A stretch of DNA of 64,000 nucleotides from Anabaena sp. UHCC 0204 (GTDB lineage: Bacteria; Cyanobacteriota; Cyanobacteriia; Cyanobacteriales; Nostocaceae). Shown here in pieces: positions 46,818 through 55,020 of the stretch. Each line of letters opens with the position of its first letter. Position 1 is the stretch's first letter. The translations under genes and the position numbers were made by a program. The notes beneath the pieces are model-generated. The model searched no databases. It saw only the letters and a program-made list of their open reading frames with translations, and had not been told where the DNA came from. Location of the stretch: contig NZ_VIKW01000026.1 in NCBI RefSeq assembly GCF_009711975.1, forward strand, positions 1 to 64,000, written 5' to 3'.

Positions 46818-47324
46818 TTACTTACATTTGAGAGATTGGCGAGTATCTACACCTGTTTTAGAATTAATCCCACTGGCATTAATACAGAGCTTTTTTACCT
46901 GTACCATGTCTAATATCGCATCAGTAAAATCAGCATTAGTAATATCAACGTTATCAAAAACCGAACGCAACATCATTGCGTCGGTAAATATTGCGTCACT
47001 TAAATCAGCGTCTTTGAATTTTGTTAAATAGGCAATGCCTTGACTAAAATCTACACCGTGTAAATTAGCAGTATCCAACAAAGTACCGTTAAATACAGCA
47101 CCACGCAAATCAGCATTGCTAAAGTTGGTATTCTCTAATTTCACACTCGTAAACTCAGTTCCAATTAAACTTTGACCAGAAAAGTCATTACCTGCGACTC
47201 CCTGGTTCATAATGGAACTGGTGACATTAGAAGAACTTGCCGCTTGGGCTGAGAAAGGAAACACAAACAGCACTAAGGCTAAAATCACACTCGCCAATAT
47301 TGGTTGATACTTCATAATCTTCAC
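46818..47324 (-). CDS. Exported pentapeptide-repeat protein
   Basis: A 168-residue protein with an N-terminal signal peptide (ILASVILALVLFVFPFSAQAA) and about 15 pentapeptide repeats of A(D/N)LXX type (NFSNADLRGAVFNGTLLDTA). These form a right-handed quadrilateral helix. A short C-terminal tail with two cysteines ends LKCK. It resembles thylakoid-lumen pentapeptide proteins of unknown function. Confidence 0.85.
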   Translation of the reverse strand: MKIMKYQPILASVILALVLFVFPFSAQAASSSNVTSSIMNQGVAGNDFSGQSLIGTEFTSVKLENTNFSNADLRGAVFNGTLLDTANLHGVDFSQGIAYLTKFKDADLSDAIFTDAMMLRSVFDNVDITNADFTDAILDMVQVKKLCINASGINSKTGVDTRQSLKCK

Positions 47325-47484
47325 TTAATAAATCTCAACAATTCCACTATTAATAATTTAACCGCAGGAAGGAGTTATAAATAATTCTCTGCTAAATTAG
47401 AAGCTATCCCGTAGGATGAATAGAAGTTGAAGTGCGATCGCTTCCCTCGTCGTCAGCATCGCCCATAAATATAAATAACCATCT

Positions 47485-48669
47485 GTGGCTAATCAAAAAA
47501 ATATTACCCCGTCGGCAGTCCCGCATGAGGAAAACCCCCAAAACCTCACCGCATCCCAATCTCTAGCGCGAACCCCCCTATATCAAATAGGTATAGAACT
47601 CAAAGCCAAATTTACCAGCTTTGGTGGTTGGGAAATGCCCATACAATATGGCAGTATTACCCAAGAACACCATGCTGTTAGAAACACTGCGGGGATGTTT
47701 GATATTTCCCACATGGGCAAATTTACCCTCCAAGGTAAAAATCTAATTTCTCAACTTGAGTATTTAGTTCCTTCGGATTTGAGTCGTTTACAACCTGGAC
47801 AGGCACAATATACAGTATTACTAAATCCTCAAGGCGGAATTATTGACGACATCATTATTTACTACCAAGGCACAGACAGCACTGATAGCCAAAAGGTAGT
47901 AATTATCGTCAATGCTGCAACTATTGATAAAGACAAAATATGGATATTGGCACATCTTGATCCTGATGTAGTTCACTTCCAAGACCTTTCACGGGATAAG
48001 ATATTAATTGCTGTTCAAGGTCCAACAGCTACTAATCATCTCCAATCCTTAGTCACAGCAGACTTAACTCCCATTAAGGCTTTTGGACATTTAGAAACCA
48101 CCATTTTTGGTAAACACGCATTTCTGGCACGTACAGGTTATACCGGAGAAGATGGCTTTGAGGTGATGGTAGATTCTACTGTGGGGATAGATTTGTGGCA
48201 AAGTTTATATAATGTTGGTGTTGTTCCATGTGGGCTTGGTTGTAGAGATACTCTACGTTTAGAAGCTGCAATGGCACTTTATGGACAAGATATAGACGAT
48301 ACTACTACTCCTCTAGAAGCTGGTTTAGGTTGGCTGTTACATTTAGATACCAAAGGTGATTTTATGGGGCGGGAAGTTTTAATACAGCAAAAAGCCCAAG
48401 GAGTGCAGCGTAAACTGGTAGGTTTACAAACACAAGGACGGAATATTCCCCGCCACGGCTACTCCGTATTATCATCAAATCAAGTTGTGGGAGAAGTAAC
48501 AAGTGGTACTCTCTCACCTACACTTGGTTATCCCATAGCCTTAGCTTACGTTCCCATTCAGTTAGCAACCCTTAAACAGCAGCTAGAAGTGGAAATTCGC
48601 GGCAAATCTTACCCCGCCACAGTGGTGAAACGCCCATTTTATCGTGCAAAGAATCGTGTTACTAACTGA
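47485..48669 (+). CDS. gcvT: Aminomethyltransferase (glycine cleavage T-protein)
   Basis: GcvT transfers the aminomethyl carbon from lipoyl-GcvH to tetrahydrofolate, as part of glycine cleavage and photorespiratory glycine use. The 394-residue protein starts at GTG and has a roughly 30-residue N-terminal extension before the usual TPLYQIGIELKAKFTSFGGWEMP. It shows the core GMFDISHMGKF, TGYTGEDGFEV and CGLGCRDTLRLEA signatures. gcvH follows 80 bp downstream. gcvP is not next, unlike the Anabaena arrangement I remember. Confidence 0.95.
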   Translation: MANQKNITPSAVPHEENPQNLTASQSLARTPLYQIGIELKAKFTSFGGWEMPIQYGSITQEHHAVRNTAGMFDISHMGKFTLQGKNLISQLEYLVPSDLSRLQPGQAQYTVLLNPQGGIIDDIIIYYQGTDSTDSQKVVIIVNAATIDKDKIWILAHLDPDVVHFQDLSRDKILIAVQGPTATNHLQSLVTADLTPIKAFGHLETTIFGKHAFLARTGYTGEDGFEVMVDSTVGIDLWQSLYNVGVVPCGLGCRDTLRLEAAMALYGQDIDDTTTPLEAGLGWLLHLDTKGDFMGREVLIQQKAQGVQRKLVGLQTQGRNIPRHGYSVLSSNQVVGEVTSGTLSPTLGYPIALAYVPIQLATLKQQLEVEIRGKSYPATVVKRPFYRAKNRVTN

Positions 48670-48749
48670 TAACCTTTGCGATTTTTGAGGAATAATGTGT
48701 TTTAGGTTACTCTTGTAACACTATTTTTTAACGTGGAAGAGGAAGTGAT

Positions 48750-49139
48750 ATGTCTTTTGAATATCCCCAGGATTTGAGATACTTAGATTCTCATGAATAT
48801 GTTCGTCTAGATGGCGACATTGGTACTATTGGTATTTCCGAATTTGCTATTGATCAATTAGGTGATATTGTCTTTTTAGAACTACCAGAGATGGGTGATG
48901 CTATTGAGTTAGGAGAAAGATTTGGTACAATTGAATCAGTAAAAGCCGTAGAAGAACTGAATTCACCAGTTACTGGTACTGTTATAGAACGGAATGAAAT
49001 GTTAATTAACGATCCTGAACAAGTAGCTGATGATCCTTATGGTGAAGGTTGGTTTATTAAAGTCCGTGTTAATGATCCTGGTGAAATTGAGGAAGCTATG
49101 ACAGCAGATGAATATCGGGCTTTGGTAGAAGGGGAGTAA
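48750..49139 (+). CDS. gcvH: Glycine cleavage system H protein
   Basis: The lipoyl carrier of the glycine cleavage complex, 129 residues. The lipoylated lysine is in [16 protein letters not shown]. Length and the N-terminal [16 protein letters not shown] are typical. A GGAAGAGGAAG ribosome-binding stretch precedes the ATG. Downstream there is a hairpin and then accessory DNA rather than gcvP. Confidence 0.95.
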   Translation: MSFEYPQDLRYLDSHEYVRLDGDIGTIGISEFAIDQLGDIVFLELPEMGDAIELGERFGTIESVKAVEELNSPVTGTVIERNEMLINDPEQVADDPYGEGWFIKVRVNDPGEIEEAMTADEYRALVEGE

Positions 49140-49169
49140 ATAATTTAACATTCATATTCTCAATAACTT

Positions 49170-49194
49170 AGAGGTGTTCCATTGGAACATCTCT
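49170..49194 (+). repeat. Diverged copy of the AGACGTTCCA palindrome, possible gcvH terminator
   Basis: Arms AGAGGTGTTCCA/TGGAACATCTCT pair with one G-U and a 1-nt centre, 30 bp after gcvH. It is related to the perfect palindrome at 52626-52655. It could act as a transcription stop. Confidence 0.55.
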
Positions 49195-49309
49195 ATGGAA
49201 AAGAGTATATTCTGATCCTAGTAGCGATCGCCCTCAGCAGACAATTAGTATTGTGTTTTGATTATGACCAGATTTTCCTGGACTCTTGGCAATATCGGCA
49301 TTATGCGAT

Positions 49310-49555
49310 TCATTCGAGGTTGGGGTAAGAGAAACGAACCGCTCCAGGCGCAGAGGACACGGAGAGAAGAGAGGAAGACTCAGATAGATTCATCAAAACT
49401 CCTTCTTGTGGTAGCCAATCTACATCTAAAGCCCCTTTATCAAAGTGATCATCATGAATTTCAATAGTGATACCTGCTGTGCGAAGTGTTTCGGGAATAG
49501 ATTTTTTACCTAAGCATCTATCTATGAAAAATGTAATTGATTGGGGTTGGGTCAT
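49310..49555 (-). pseudogene. Truncated PIN-like toxin of the VapC45/DUF5615 type
   Basis: The first ~50 residues (SITFFIDRCLGKKSIPETLR, then IEIHDDHFDKGALDVDWLPQ) match the start of VapC45-like PIN proteins. The usual continuation with a WVVLTKD strand and the second half of the domain is missing. The frame instead runs into a CGCAGAGGACACGGAGAGA dispersed repeat and ends after 81 residues. The ATG overlaps the antitoxin stop as ATGA. The toxin should be inactive. Confidence 0.75.
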
Positions 49556-50253
49556 GCAGCATTAGGTAATTCACAACGAATAGCTTCTACAATTGTTACT
49601 GAATCGCAGTCATAATCATCGCATAAATCCTCAATAGAATCACCGGCTTTCAATCGTTCTGCCAAAATACTGGTAGCAATTCCGGTATCAGCAATTACAA
49701 GACGACCAAAAGCAATCCGAGGATCAATAACAACAATACGAGGGTTATTTTCTTCGTGAGAGCGAGTGAAAGGATAGAGTTTAATTGCTAATCCAGTATC
49801 ATCTGGTTCAATACGTTGAAGATGAGCATTTAAAGCCTCTTTTAAATCTGTTTGTCCAGCTTTAGAAGCATTAATTAAAGAACCGTATCTTTCAATAAAT
49901 AAATCAACACCATCAGTTCGGAATTTTTCACGCGCTAGGGGGTGCGGTAGTTGAAAATGCTCATCAATGTAGTCAAGAGCTTTTCTGACATTATCTAGTT
50001 GAATTTTATGATGTTGACGAATTGCTCTTAAAACATGAACTTCAACTAAATTAGTAAATGAAAGTAACGTTGGTTTAAAGTCCTTTGTAGCAATAACTGG
50101 TTTAAAGAAAGTCGCACCATTAATAGTGGGATAATTTCTACCCACTGTCCAAGAGCGAATTGTTCCTGCTGGAATACGGAGATACTTAGCTGCATCTCTA
50201 ATAGAGTAGGAAGGAATATCTCTTGGATCAGTTTTTCCATAAAGTTGCATCAT
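49552..50253 (-). CDS. DUF433-type (VapB45-like) antitoxin
   Basis: A 233-residue protein with an N-terminal MerR-like winged-helix region (YSIRDAAKYLRIPAGTIRSW) and a C-terminal DUF433 domain (DPRIAFGRLVIADTGIATS, DYDCDSVTIVEAIR). Proteins of this layout pair with VapC45-type PIN toxins in mycobacteria and cyanobacteria. It is intact and directly upstream of the truncated toxin, with a 4-bp overlap. It may now be an orphan regulator. Confidence 0.83.
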   Translation of the reverse strand: MMQLYGKTDPRDIPSYSIRDAAKYLRIPAGTIRSWTVGRNYPTINGATFFKPVIATKDFKPTLLSFTNLVEVHVLRAIRQHHKIQLDNVRKALDYIDEHFQLPHPLAREKFRTDGVDLFIERYGSLINASKAGQTDLKEALNAHLQRIEPDDTGLAIKLYPFTRSHEENNPRIVVIDPRIAFGRLVIADTGIATSILAERLKAGDSIEDLCDDYDCDSVTIVEAIRCELPNAA

Positions 50254-50330
50254 TTTATGTACCTACCAGAGACGTTTATTTTTAATTATTAGCTATATTC
50301 AGGGGTTTAGCATCGCTAAACCCAAGCTGT

Positions 50331-50492
50331 TCAACTTCCTGACTGTCTCAACAAATAGTCTAAAACTCTGTCAATCCGTTCTAGTGCTGCATTAGTTGTC
50401 AATTGAAACTCCTGAAACTGCAATTTCTGCTCTTCATAGTTCCGATCAAGTTTTAACATTAATACTTCTAATCTTTCAGTTCTTACCTTTGT
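50331..50492 (-). pseudogene. In-frame coiled-coil segment after the stop of the 50493 gene
   Basis: Reading on through the TAA at 50493-50495 in the same frame gives about 53 more codons of heptad-rich sequence (RTERLEVLMLKLDRNYEEQ, ending RIDRVLDYLLRQSGS) before TGA at 50331. The ending is like C-termini of small cyanobacterial coiled-coil proteins. Either a stop mutation cut a longer protein, or this is the tail of a lost neighbour copy. Confidence 0.5.
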
Positions 50493-50846
50493 TTACTCTA
50501 TCTCACTACCTGCTTTGTTAAATAGGCGCTGAGTATGAAAGATAAACTCATCTACTCTACTTGATAATTGGTCAACTCGCATTCCTAGTTGGTCAAGTTG
50601 TGTCTGGGTGCGGTCTTGTTTCATACCCAAATCATCAACCCGCATTCCTAACTCATCCAGCATAATTTGAGTGCGGTCTTGTTTTGCACCTAACTCATCC
50701 AGCATGATTTGAGTGCGGTCTTGTTTTATACCTAACTCATCAATCCGCCGATTGGCTGACTCAGCATAGGTAGCGGCTGAGATTAGTAGTTGACGGATGG
50801 TAGCAAATTCACTTTCTACGCGGTCAAGTCTTTGCTCTGTAGTCAT
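50493..50846 (-). CDS. Repetitive coiled-coil protein
   Basis: A 117-residue, almost wholly coiled-coil protein. It starts MTTEQRLDRVESEF and contains near-identical 14-residue repeats (DELGIKQDRTQIML, DELGAKQDRTQIML), encoded by about 42-bp DNA repeats. The function is unknown. Such proteins are numerous in filamentous cyanobacteria. It overlaps the upstream ribbon-helix-helix-like gene by 4 bp (ATGA), so the two are translationally coupled. Confidence 0.72.
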   Translation of the reverse strand: MTTEQRLDRVESEFATIRQLLISAATYAESANRRIDELGIKQDRTQIMLDELGAKQDRTQIMLDELGMRVDDLGMKQDRTQTQLDQLGMRVDQLSSRVDEFIFHTQRLFNKAGSEIE

Positions 50847-51079
50847 GTTAGTTCTTTTTGTTTTTGGTGTTGGCGCTTCGCGATCGCATCACTGACAAGT
50901 ATTTTTACCATTTGGCTCATCGAGCGTTTTTCGTTTTTCGCTTCTGTTGATATTTCTGCATAAAGCTTTAAATCATCTTCATCAGTGAAATATATGTTTA
51001 GTCTTTTTCCTTCAGGCATAATGGCAATGCTTAGTATTTCTATACTTTCATTTTCTCTTGATTTTCCTATTTTTGTCAT
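50843..51079 (-). CDS. Small ribbon-helix-helix-like protein
   Basis: A 78-residue protein. KRLNIYFTDEDDLKLYAEIS followed by KRSMSQMVKILVSDAIA looks like the strand-helix-helix of MetJ/Arc-type DNA binders, as found in antitoxins. It is coupled to the coiled-coil gene by an ATGA overlap. No toxin-like fold is seen in the partner. A regulatory role is inferred. Confidence 0.65.
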   Translation of the reverse strand: MTKIGKSRENESIEILSIAIMPEGKRLNIYFTDEDDLKLYAEISTEAKNEKRSMSQMVKILVSDAIAKRQHQKQKELT

Positions 51080-51200
51080 ATAGTGTTGGATGGTGCTATT
51101 GTAACACTACAATTAGTCATTAGGCAATATTGCTATCAATACCTGTATTTTAGCGTTAGGCATTGTTTTATACTATTGCAATAGTATTCAATGGTGCATT

Positions 51201-52583
51201 ATGGACGCTGAAGAACTTTTAGAAAAATACGCCGCTGGGGAACGCCAGTTTCATTCTGTAAATCTGAGAGGGGTGAATCTTATAGGTGCAAATTTGAGTG
51301 GAATAGACTTCACAAGTGCAGATTTAACAGGGGTAGATTTGAATGATGCAAATTTGAGTAAAGCAAATCTTAGAAATACAAATCTCACTAGGGCATCTCT
51401 GATAAATGCTAATTTAAGTGAGTTGGTAAATAGTTCGGGGATGAATTTAACCTGGGCAGACCTGAGTGGTGCTAATTTGAGTAAAGCAGATATAAGTAGT
51501 GCTAATTTTAGTAATGCTAACCTCGACAATTTAAACTTGAGGGAAGCAACTGTAAATAGTGCTAATTTTAGTAATGCTAACTTGGATAATGCCAATTTGA
51601 GCAAAGCAAAGTTAGATAGTGCTAATTTTAGTAACGCGCACTTGGATAGTGCTAACTTGAGAGATGCCATTCTACAAAATACAAATTTCACTGAAGCCTC
51701 TTTGATAGATGCAAACCTTGCCAGAACTAACCTCAGTTCTGCTAATTTTAGTGAAGCTAATTTGACAGATTGCGATTTGAGTCAAGCAATAAATCTCACT
51801 AATATCGCGCTCAAAAATACGAATTGTCTACGAGCAAAGATTCGGGGTGTTAATTTATCACAGAAAAATTTATCAGGTATGAATTTTTCTGAAGCTGATT
51901 TGGGTGCGGCAAACCTCAATGGTGTAAATTTCCAAAAAACTTGTCTGAAAGGTATAAATTTAGGGAAAGCCGAACTACAAAGAGTAAATTTGATTAGAGC
52001 AAATCTGGACAATGCAAATCTCAAAAAAGCAGATTTAACCGGCGCGAATATTTACGGTGCAACCTTTGAAAATGCTGACCTCACAGGTGCGATAATGCCA
52101 GATGGAGAAGTTTATCAAACATCTACAGATTTAGAATTCGGTAAACCAGAAACACCATTAGCAAAAGAGCCAAAAGAGATAAATATTATGACTCGTAAAG
52201 TAATCCGCACCGATAAAGCACCTGCACCAGTTGGACCATATAATCAAGCAATTCTCGCTTCTGGGCAAATGTTGTTTGTAGCTGGACAAATTGCCATAGA
52301 TCCTCGTTTAGGTGATGTTGTCTATACCGAAGATGTTGTCAAGCAAACTGAACAAGTAATGAGAAATCTTGAAGCTATCCTGACAGAAGCAGGGGCTACA
52401 TTTAAAGATGTGGTAAAAACTGGTGTATTTTTAGCTGATATGAATGATTTCGCCGCTGTAAATGCGGTTTATGCAAAATATTTTTCCGAAGATACCGCCC
52501 CAGCGCGTGCTTGTGTGGAGGTTTCTCGTTTACCTAAAAATGTGTTGGTAGAGATTGAGTGTATCGCAGTGATTGGTGGTTAA
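51201..52583 (+). CDS. Pentapeptide-repeat protein fused to a RidA domain
   Basis: A 460-residue open frame. Residues about 15-305 are a long pentapeptide-repeat helix (ANLSGIDFTSADLTGVDLND). After a short linker, residues 330-460 are a complete RidA/YjgF enamine-imine deaminase (VIRTDKAPAPVGPYNQAI, with the conserved Arg in TAPARACVEVSRLP). RidA hydrolyses reactive 2-aminoacrylate. An ATG at 52188 marks the normal RidA start but has only a weak AGAGAT upstream. Free RidA from internal initiation is therefore possible alongside the fusion. No stop separates the two parts. Confidence 0.82.
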   Translation: MDAEELLEKYAAGERQFHSVNLRGVNLIGANLSGIDFTSADLTGVDLNDANLSKANLRNTNLTRASLINANLSELVNSSGMNLTWADLSGANLSKADISSANFSNANLDNLNLREATVNSANFSNANLDNANLSKAKLDSANFSNAHLDSANLRDAILQNTNFTEASLIDANLARTNLSSANFSEANLTDCDLSQAINLTNIALKNTNCLRAKIRGVNLSQKNLSGMNFSEADLGAANLNGVNFQKTCLKGINLGKAELQRVNLIRANLDNANLKKADLTGANIYGATFENADLTGAIMPDGEVYQTSTDLEFGKPETPLAKEPKEINIMTRKVIRTDKAPAPVGPYNQAILASGQMLFVAGQIAIDPRLGDVVYTEDVVKQTEQVMRNLEAILTEAGATFKDVVKTGVFLADMNDFAAVNAVYAKYFSEDTAPARACVEVSRLPKNVLVEIECIAVIGG

Positions 52584-52625
52584 ATAGACACCTGGTAAAA
52601 TTCAATATTCGTCATTCATAACCCT

Positions 52626-52655
52626 TGTAGAGACGTTCCATGGAACGTCTCTACA
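52626..52655. repeat. Perfect 30-bp palindrome (GAGACGTTCCA type)
   Basis: TGTAGAGACGTTCCA is followed directly by its exact reverse complement. This dispersed Nostocales repeat sits between the convergent RidA-fusion and Uma2 genes and could form a strong hairpin. A diverged copy is at 49170. Confidence 0.85.
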
Positions 52656-52727
52656 TTCTTTGTTAGAAATGTCTATTGATAATTTCCTAATTTTCTGGTT
52701 CAATACCTAATGCTTTTAATTGGGCTG

Positions 52728-53417
52728 CTAATTTGTCAGCACGCTGTTTTCTTTTTCTATCTCTTGTTGTTTTTGTTCTACTAACTCTGAACTCCACAAC
52801 AACAAATTTCCCTGTTTATCCCACCACCTTAACCATTTACCAGTTAGGTTTTCTCTTGTCCCTTCCCACACTCCCAAGTAAAGGTTCATTTCCTCTATCC
52901 AGTAAAGTTGGTTTTCGTGAGGATTTTGCAAAGTGTACAAACCTGTATTAGAGTTTAGCTGGTAAAATTCTAAACTACCGCTATCTGGTTCAAAAATGGC
53001 GTAATTGGATACTTTTAAGATTTTTTCATAAAAAAACCATTTTCCAGGCGGATAAGTTGGTTTAATAGAATATTCTGTTCCGTCTGTATCAGAAATAAAT
53101 TCCATAACGATAACCGGAATATCTCCCTGTAGTTGGGGTGTATAACTACGAAAGACTTCTTTTTTAGTTGCCCAAATTTCCGGTATATAAGCCCAATCAG
53201 GTTCTTTCACAACAATTTTGCCATTTACGGTGGCACAGATACCGTAGTTAGTCGGTGTGAGGCAATTGGGGGAAAGTTTACCTGCTAGTTGGAGGCTTTC
53301 AGTCAATGCTGCGGCTTGGGCTGGTTGGTAGATATTGTCCACTGGATCATCTGGGAGGATGTAATCATCAGGTAGTTTTTCCCAAGTGATTTGGTAGTCT
53401 TGGGTAGCAATGATCAT
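52728..53417 (-). CDS. Uma2-family (DUF820) nuclease-like protein with frameshifted C-terminus
   Basis: A 229-residue Uma2/DUF820 protein, a PD-(D/E)XK-like family greatly expanded in cyanobacteria, of unknown role. Core features include the N-terminal ITWEKLPDDYILPDDPVDN and EPDWAYIPEIWA with VIVMEFISDTDG further on. The frame ends KENSVLTN, but another frame from about 52757 encodes the family's usual tail (RKQRADKLAAQLKALGIEPE) and stops at 52687. One base has probably been lost near 52747-52757 in an A-rich run. The catalytic core is unaffected. Confidence 0.82.
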   Translation of the reverse strand: MIIATQDYQITWEKLPDDYILPDDPVDNIYQPAQAAALTESLQLAGKLSPNCLTPTNYGICATVNGKIVVKEPDWAYIPEIWATKKEVFRSYTPQLQGDIPVIVMEFISDTDGTEYSIKPTYPPGKWFFYEKILKVSNYAIFEPDSGSLEFYQLNSNTGLYTLQNPHENQLYWIEEMNLYLGVWEGTRENLTGKWLRWWDKQGNLLLWSSELVEQKQQEIEKENSVLTN

Positions 53418-53515
53418 GATGGGTTTTCCTGTATTCAGGTTGTAAATTCTAGTTTAACTAGTTATTGAAATTAATTCTTTCAATGTACTCGAACTTTGAG
53501 AATAAATAAGTCTGA

Positions 53516-54868
53516 TTACTGATGATAAATTCTTAGATATTCTCTAAAAACAGCAGAGAGAGTATATGATTTTTGATCACTTTCTAATTTTGTTAATAGA
53601 AATCTTCTTGTTAGTGATTGTAACCCGTTAATTATATCCATTGATGACAATGATAAAGACTGTTTTATCTCATCTCTAGATATAGGTTGATTATGTTGAC
53701 TTATTTTTAATAATATCTCTTTTTCAAGATCAGATAATCTCATCCATATTGAATCAAACAGAGATTTGAAGTCTTCTGTTAATATCAAATTATTTTCTTT
53801 GATAAATTCTGAAACTTCTCCCTGAAATACTTCTTTAATTAAGATGCTGATATACTGTAAATATTTAGGATGACTTTCATATAAGTTAATCAAGTCTAAC
53901 CAATTTTCTTCATTTTTTAATCCTTGATTTTTTAATATTTCTGTAGCTGCATTATTTAATCCTGATAGTTCTAAGGAATGAATTGGGTAAAGTTCACTAT
54001 CTAATGATATCATTTCTTGGCATTTTTCTTGACTGATCAGAATTAAACAACTTTGATGTTCAATTTCTGTGATCATTTGTAAGAAGGTTTTATAATCTTG
54101 ATGTTCAGGTTTATATTGTCCTGCAAATTGACAATTAACAAAGATATTTTCTAGATCATCTAAAATAATTAAGCATTTTTTATTTTTAAGAATATTAAAT
54201 AATTGCTTTAATTTATTATCTATAGTTTCTTTAGCTTCTTGTTTGCAAACATTCAATAAATCATCAATAAGTAAATCCAGAGATTTAGGAAATTTTAAAC
54301 TTCTCCAAATAATTACTTCAAATTGTTGAAGATTTAGATCAACAAATCTTTTTACAAGGGTAGTTTTACCAATTCCAGATAATCCTAAAACAGAGATTAA
54401 ATGAGTGTTTTGATTTAATATCCCATTAGATAAATAATCTAAATCTTTTTTTCTTCCGTAAAAACGATTAATTTTAGGTGCTAAAGTTAAATCATGGTAA
54501 GAGGATTTAGATTCTTCTGTATTATTATTCTGTTCTTGATGATTTAATTTTTGATGATTAGAGTAACAATTAATATTATTATTATTTCCAAAGCTAACAA
54601 TTTTAGAACAATTTTTAACTCTTTCTAAAGTCCAACAAAAATTAGATTTATTAATATCTTCTCCTAAACCTTCAGACAAAATTTTAAATAAATTCCTACT
54701 TTCATCACCAATATAACCTTCATCATAATCATAAATATTGGCAATTTGCTTATAAGTTTTGCCATTAAATAGTTCCTCAATTATCTTTTGTTGGAGATCA
54801 TCCAAATGTTTATCAGTTTTGGTAAATACTAAATTATCTACAAATTGTAAAATTTCTGTAACAGTCAT
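53516..54868 (-). CDS. Short STAND NTPase (NB-ARC) with N-terminal vMAP-like helix-turn-helix
   Basis: A 450-residue protein. Residues 1-90 (VFTKTDKHLDDLQQKIIEEL, GKTYKQIANIYDYDEGYI) match the helical domain found at the N-terminus of cyanobacterial STAND proteins. An Asn-rich linker follows, then an NB-ARC ATPase with Walker A GLSGIGKTTL (about 163), Walker B CLIILDDLENIF and a winged helix near the end. The usual C-terminal WD40 or TPR sensor is missing; it stops at YLRIYHQ. It is divergent from the methyltransferase gene across 152 bp. It might be a signal switch or defence component; truncation is also possible. Confidence 0.82.
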   Translation of the reverse strand: MTVTEILQFVDNLVFTKTDKHLDDLQQKIIEELFNGKTYKQIANIYDYDEGYIGDESRNLFKILSEGLGEDINKSNFCWTLERVKNCSKIVSFGNNNNINCYSNHQKLNHQEQNNNTEESKSSYHDLTLAPKINRFYGRKKDLDYLSNGILNQNTHLISVLGLSGIGKTTLVKRFVDLNLQQFEVIIWRSLKFPKSLDLLIDDLLNVCKQEAKETIDNKLKQLFNILKNKKCLIILDDLENIFVNCQFAGQYKPEHQDYKTFLQMITEIEHQSCLILISQEKCQEMISLDSELYPIHSLELSGLNNAATEILKNQGLKNEENWLDLINLYESHPKYLQYISILIKEVFQGEVSEFIKENNLILTEDFKSLFDSIWMRLSDLEKEILLKISQHNQPISRDEIKQSLSLSSMDIINGLQSLTRRFLLTKLESDQKSYTLSAVFREYLRIYHQ

Positions 54869-55020
54869 AAAAGTTAGATGAGTTAATAGTTTTAGCCATT
54901 ATAACTCAATCTGGAAACAGATTATCAGGTATTATCAGGTATTTTCTTCATACTTTTTAATAAAATATCAGGGAATATCCCATATTTTCTGACATGACAA
55001 AAAAGTAATTTGGTATAAAA

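Noticed and set aside
51251-51691. 146-codon minus-strand frame opposite the pentapeptide gene
   Set aside because: It is the complement of a regular pentapeptide repeat pattern. Leu/Ala/Lys periodicity mirrors the real gene.
52740-52765. Programmed -1 frameshifting in the Uma2 gene
   Set aside because: In-frame codons GAA AAA GAA do not form a canonical X XXY YYZ slippery site, so a simple indel is more likely.
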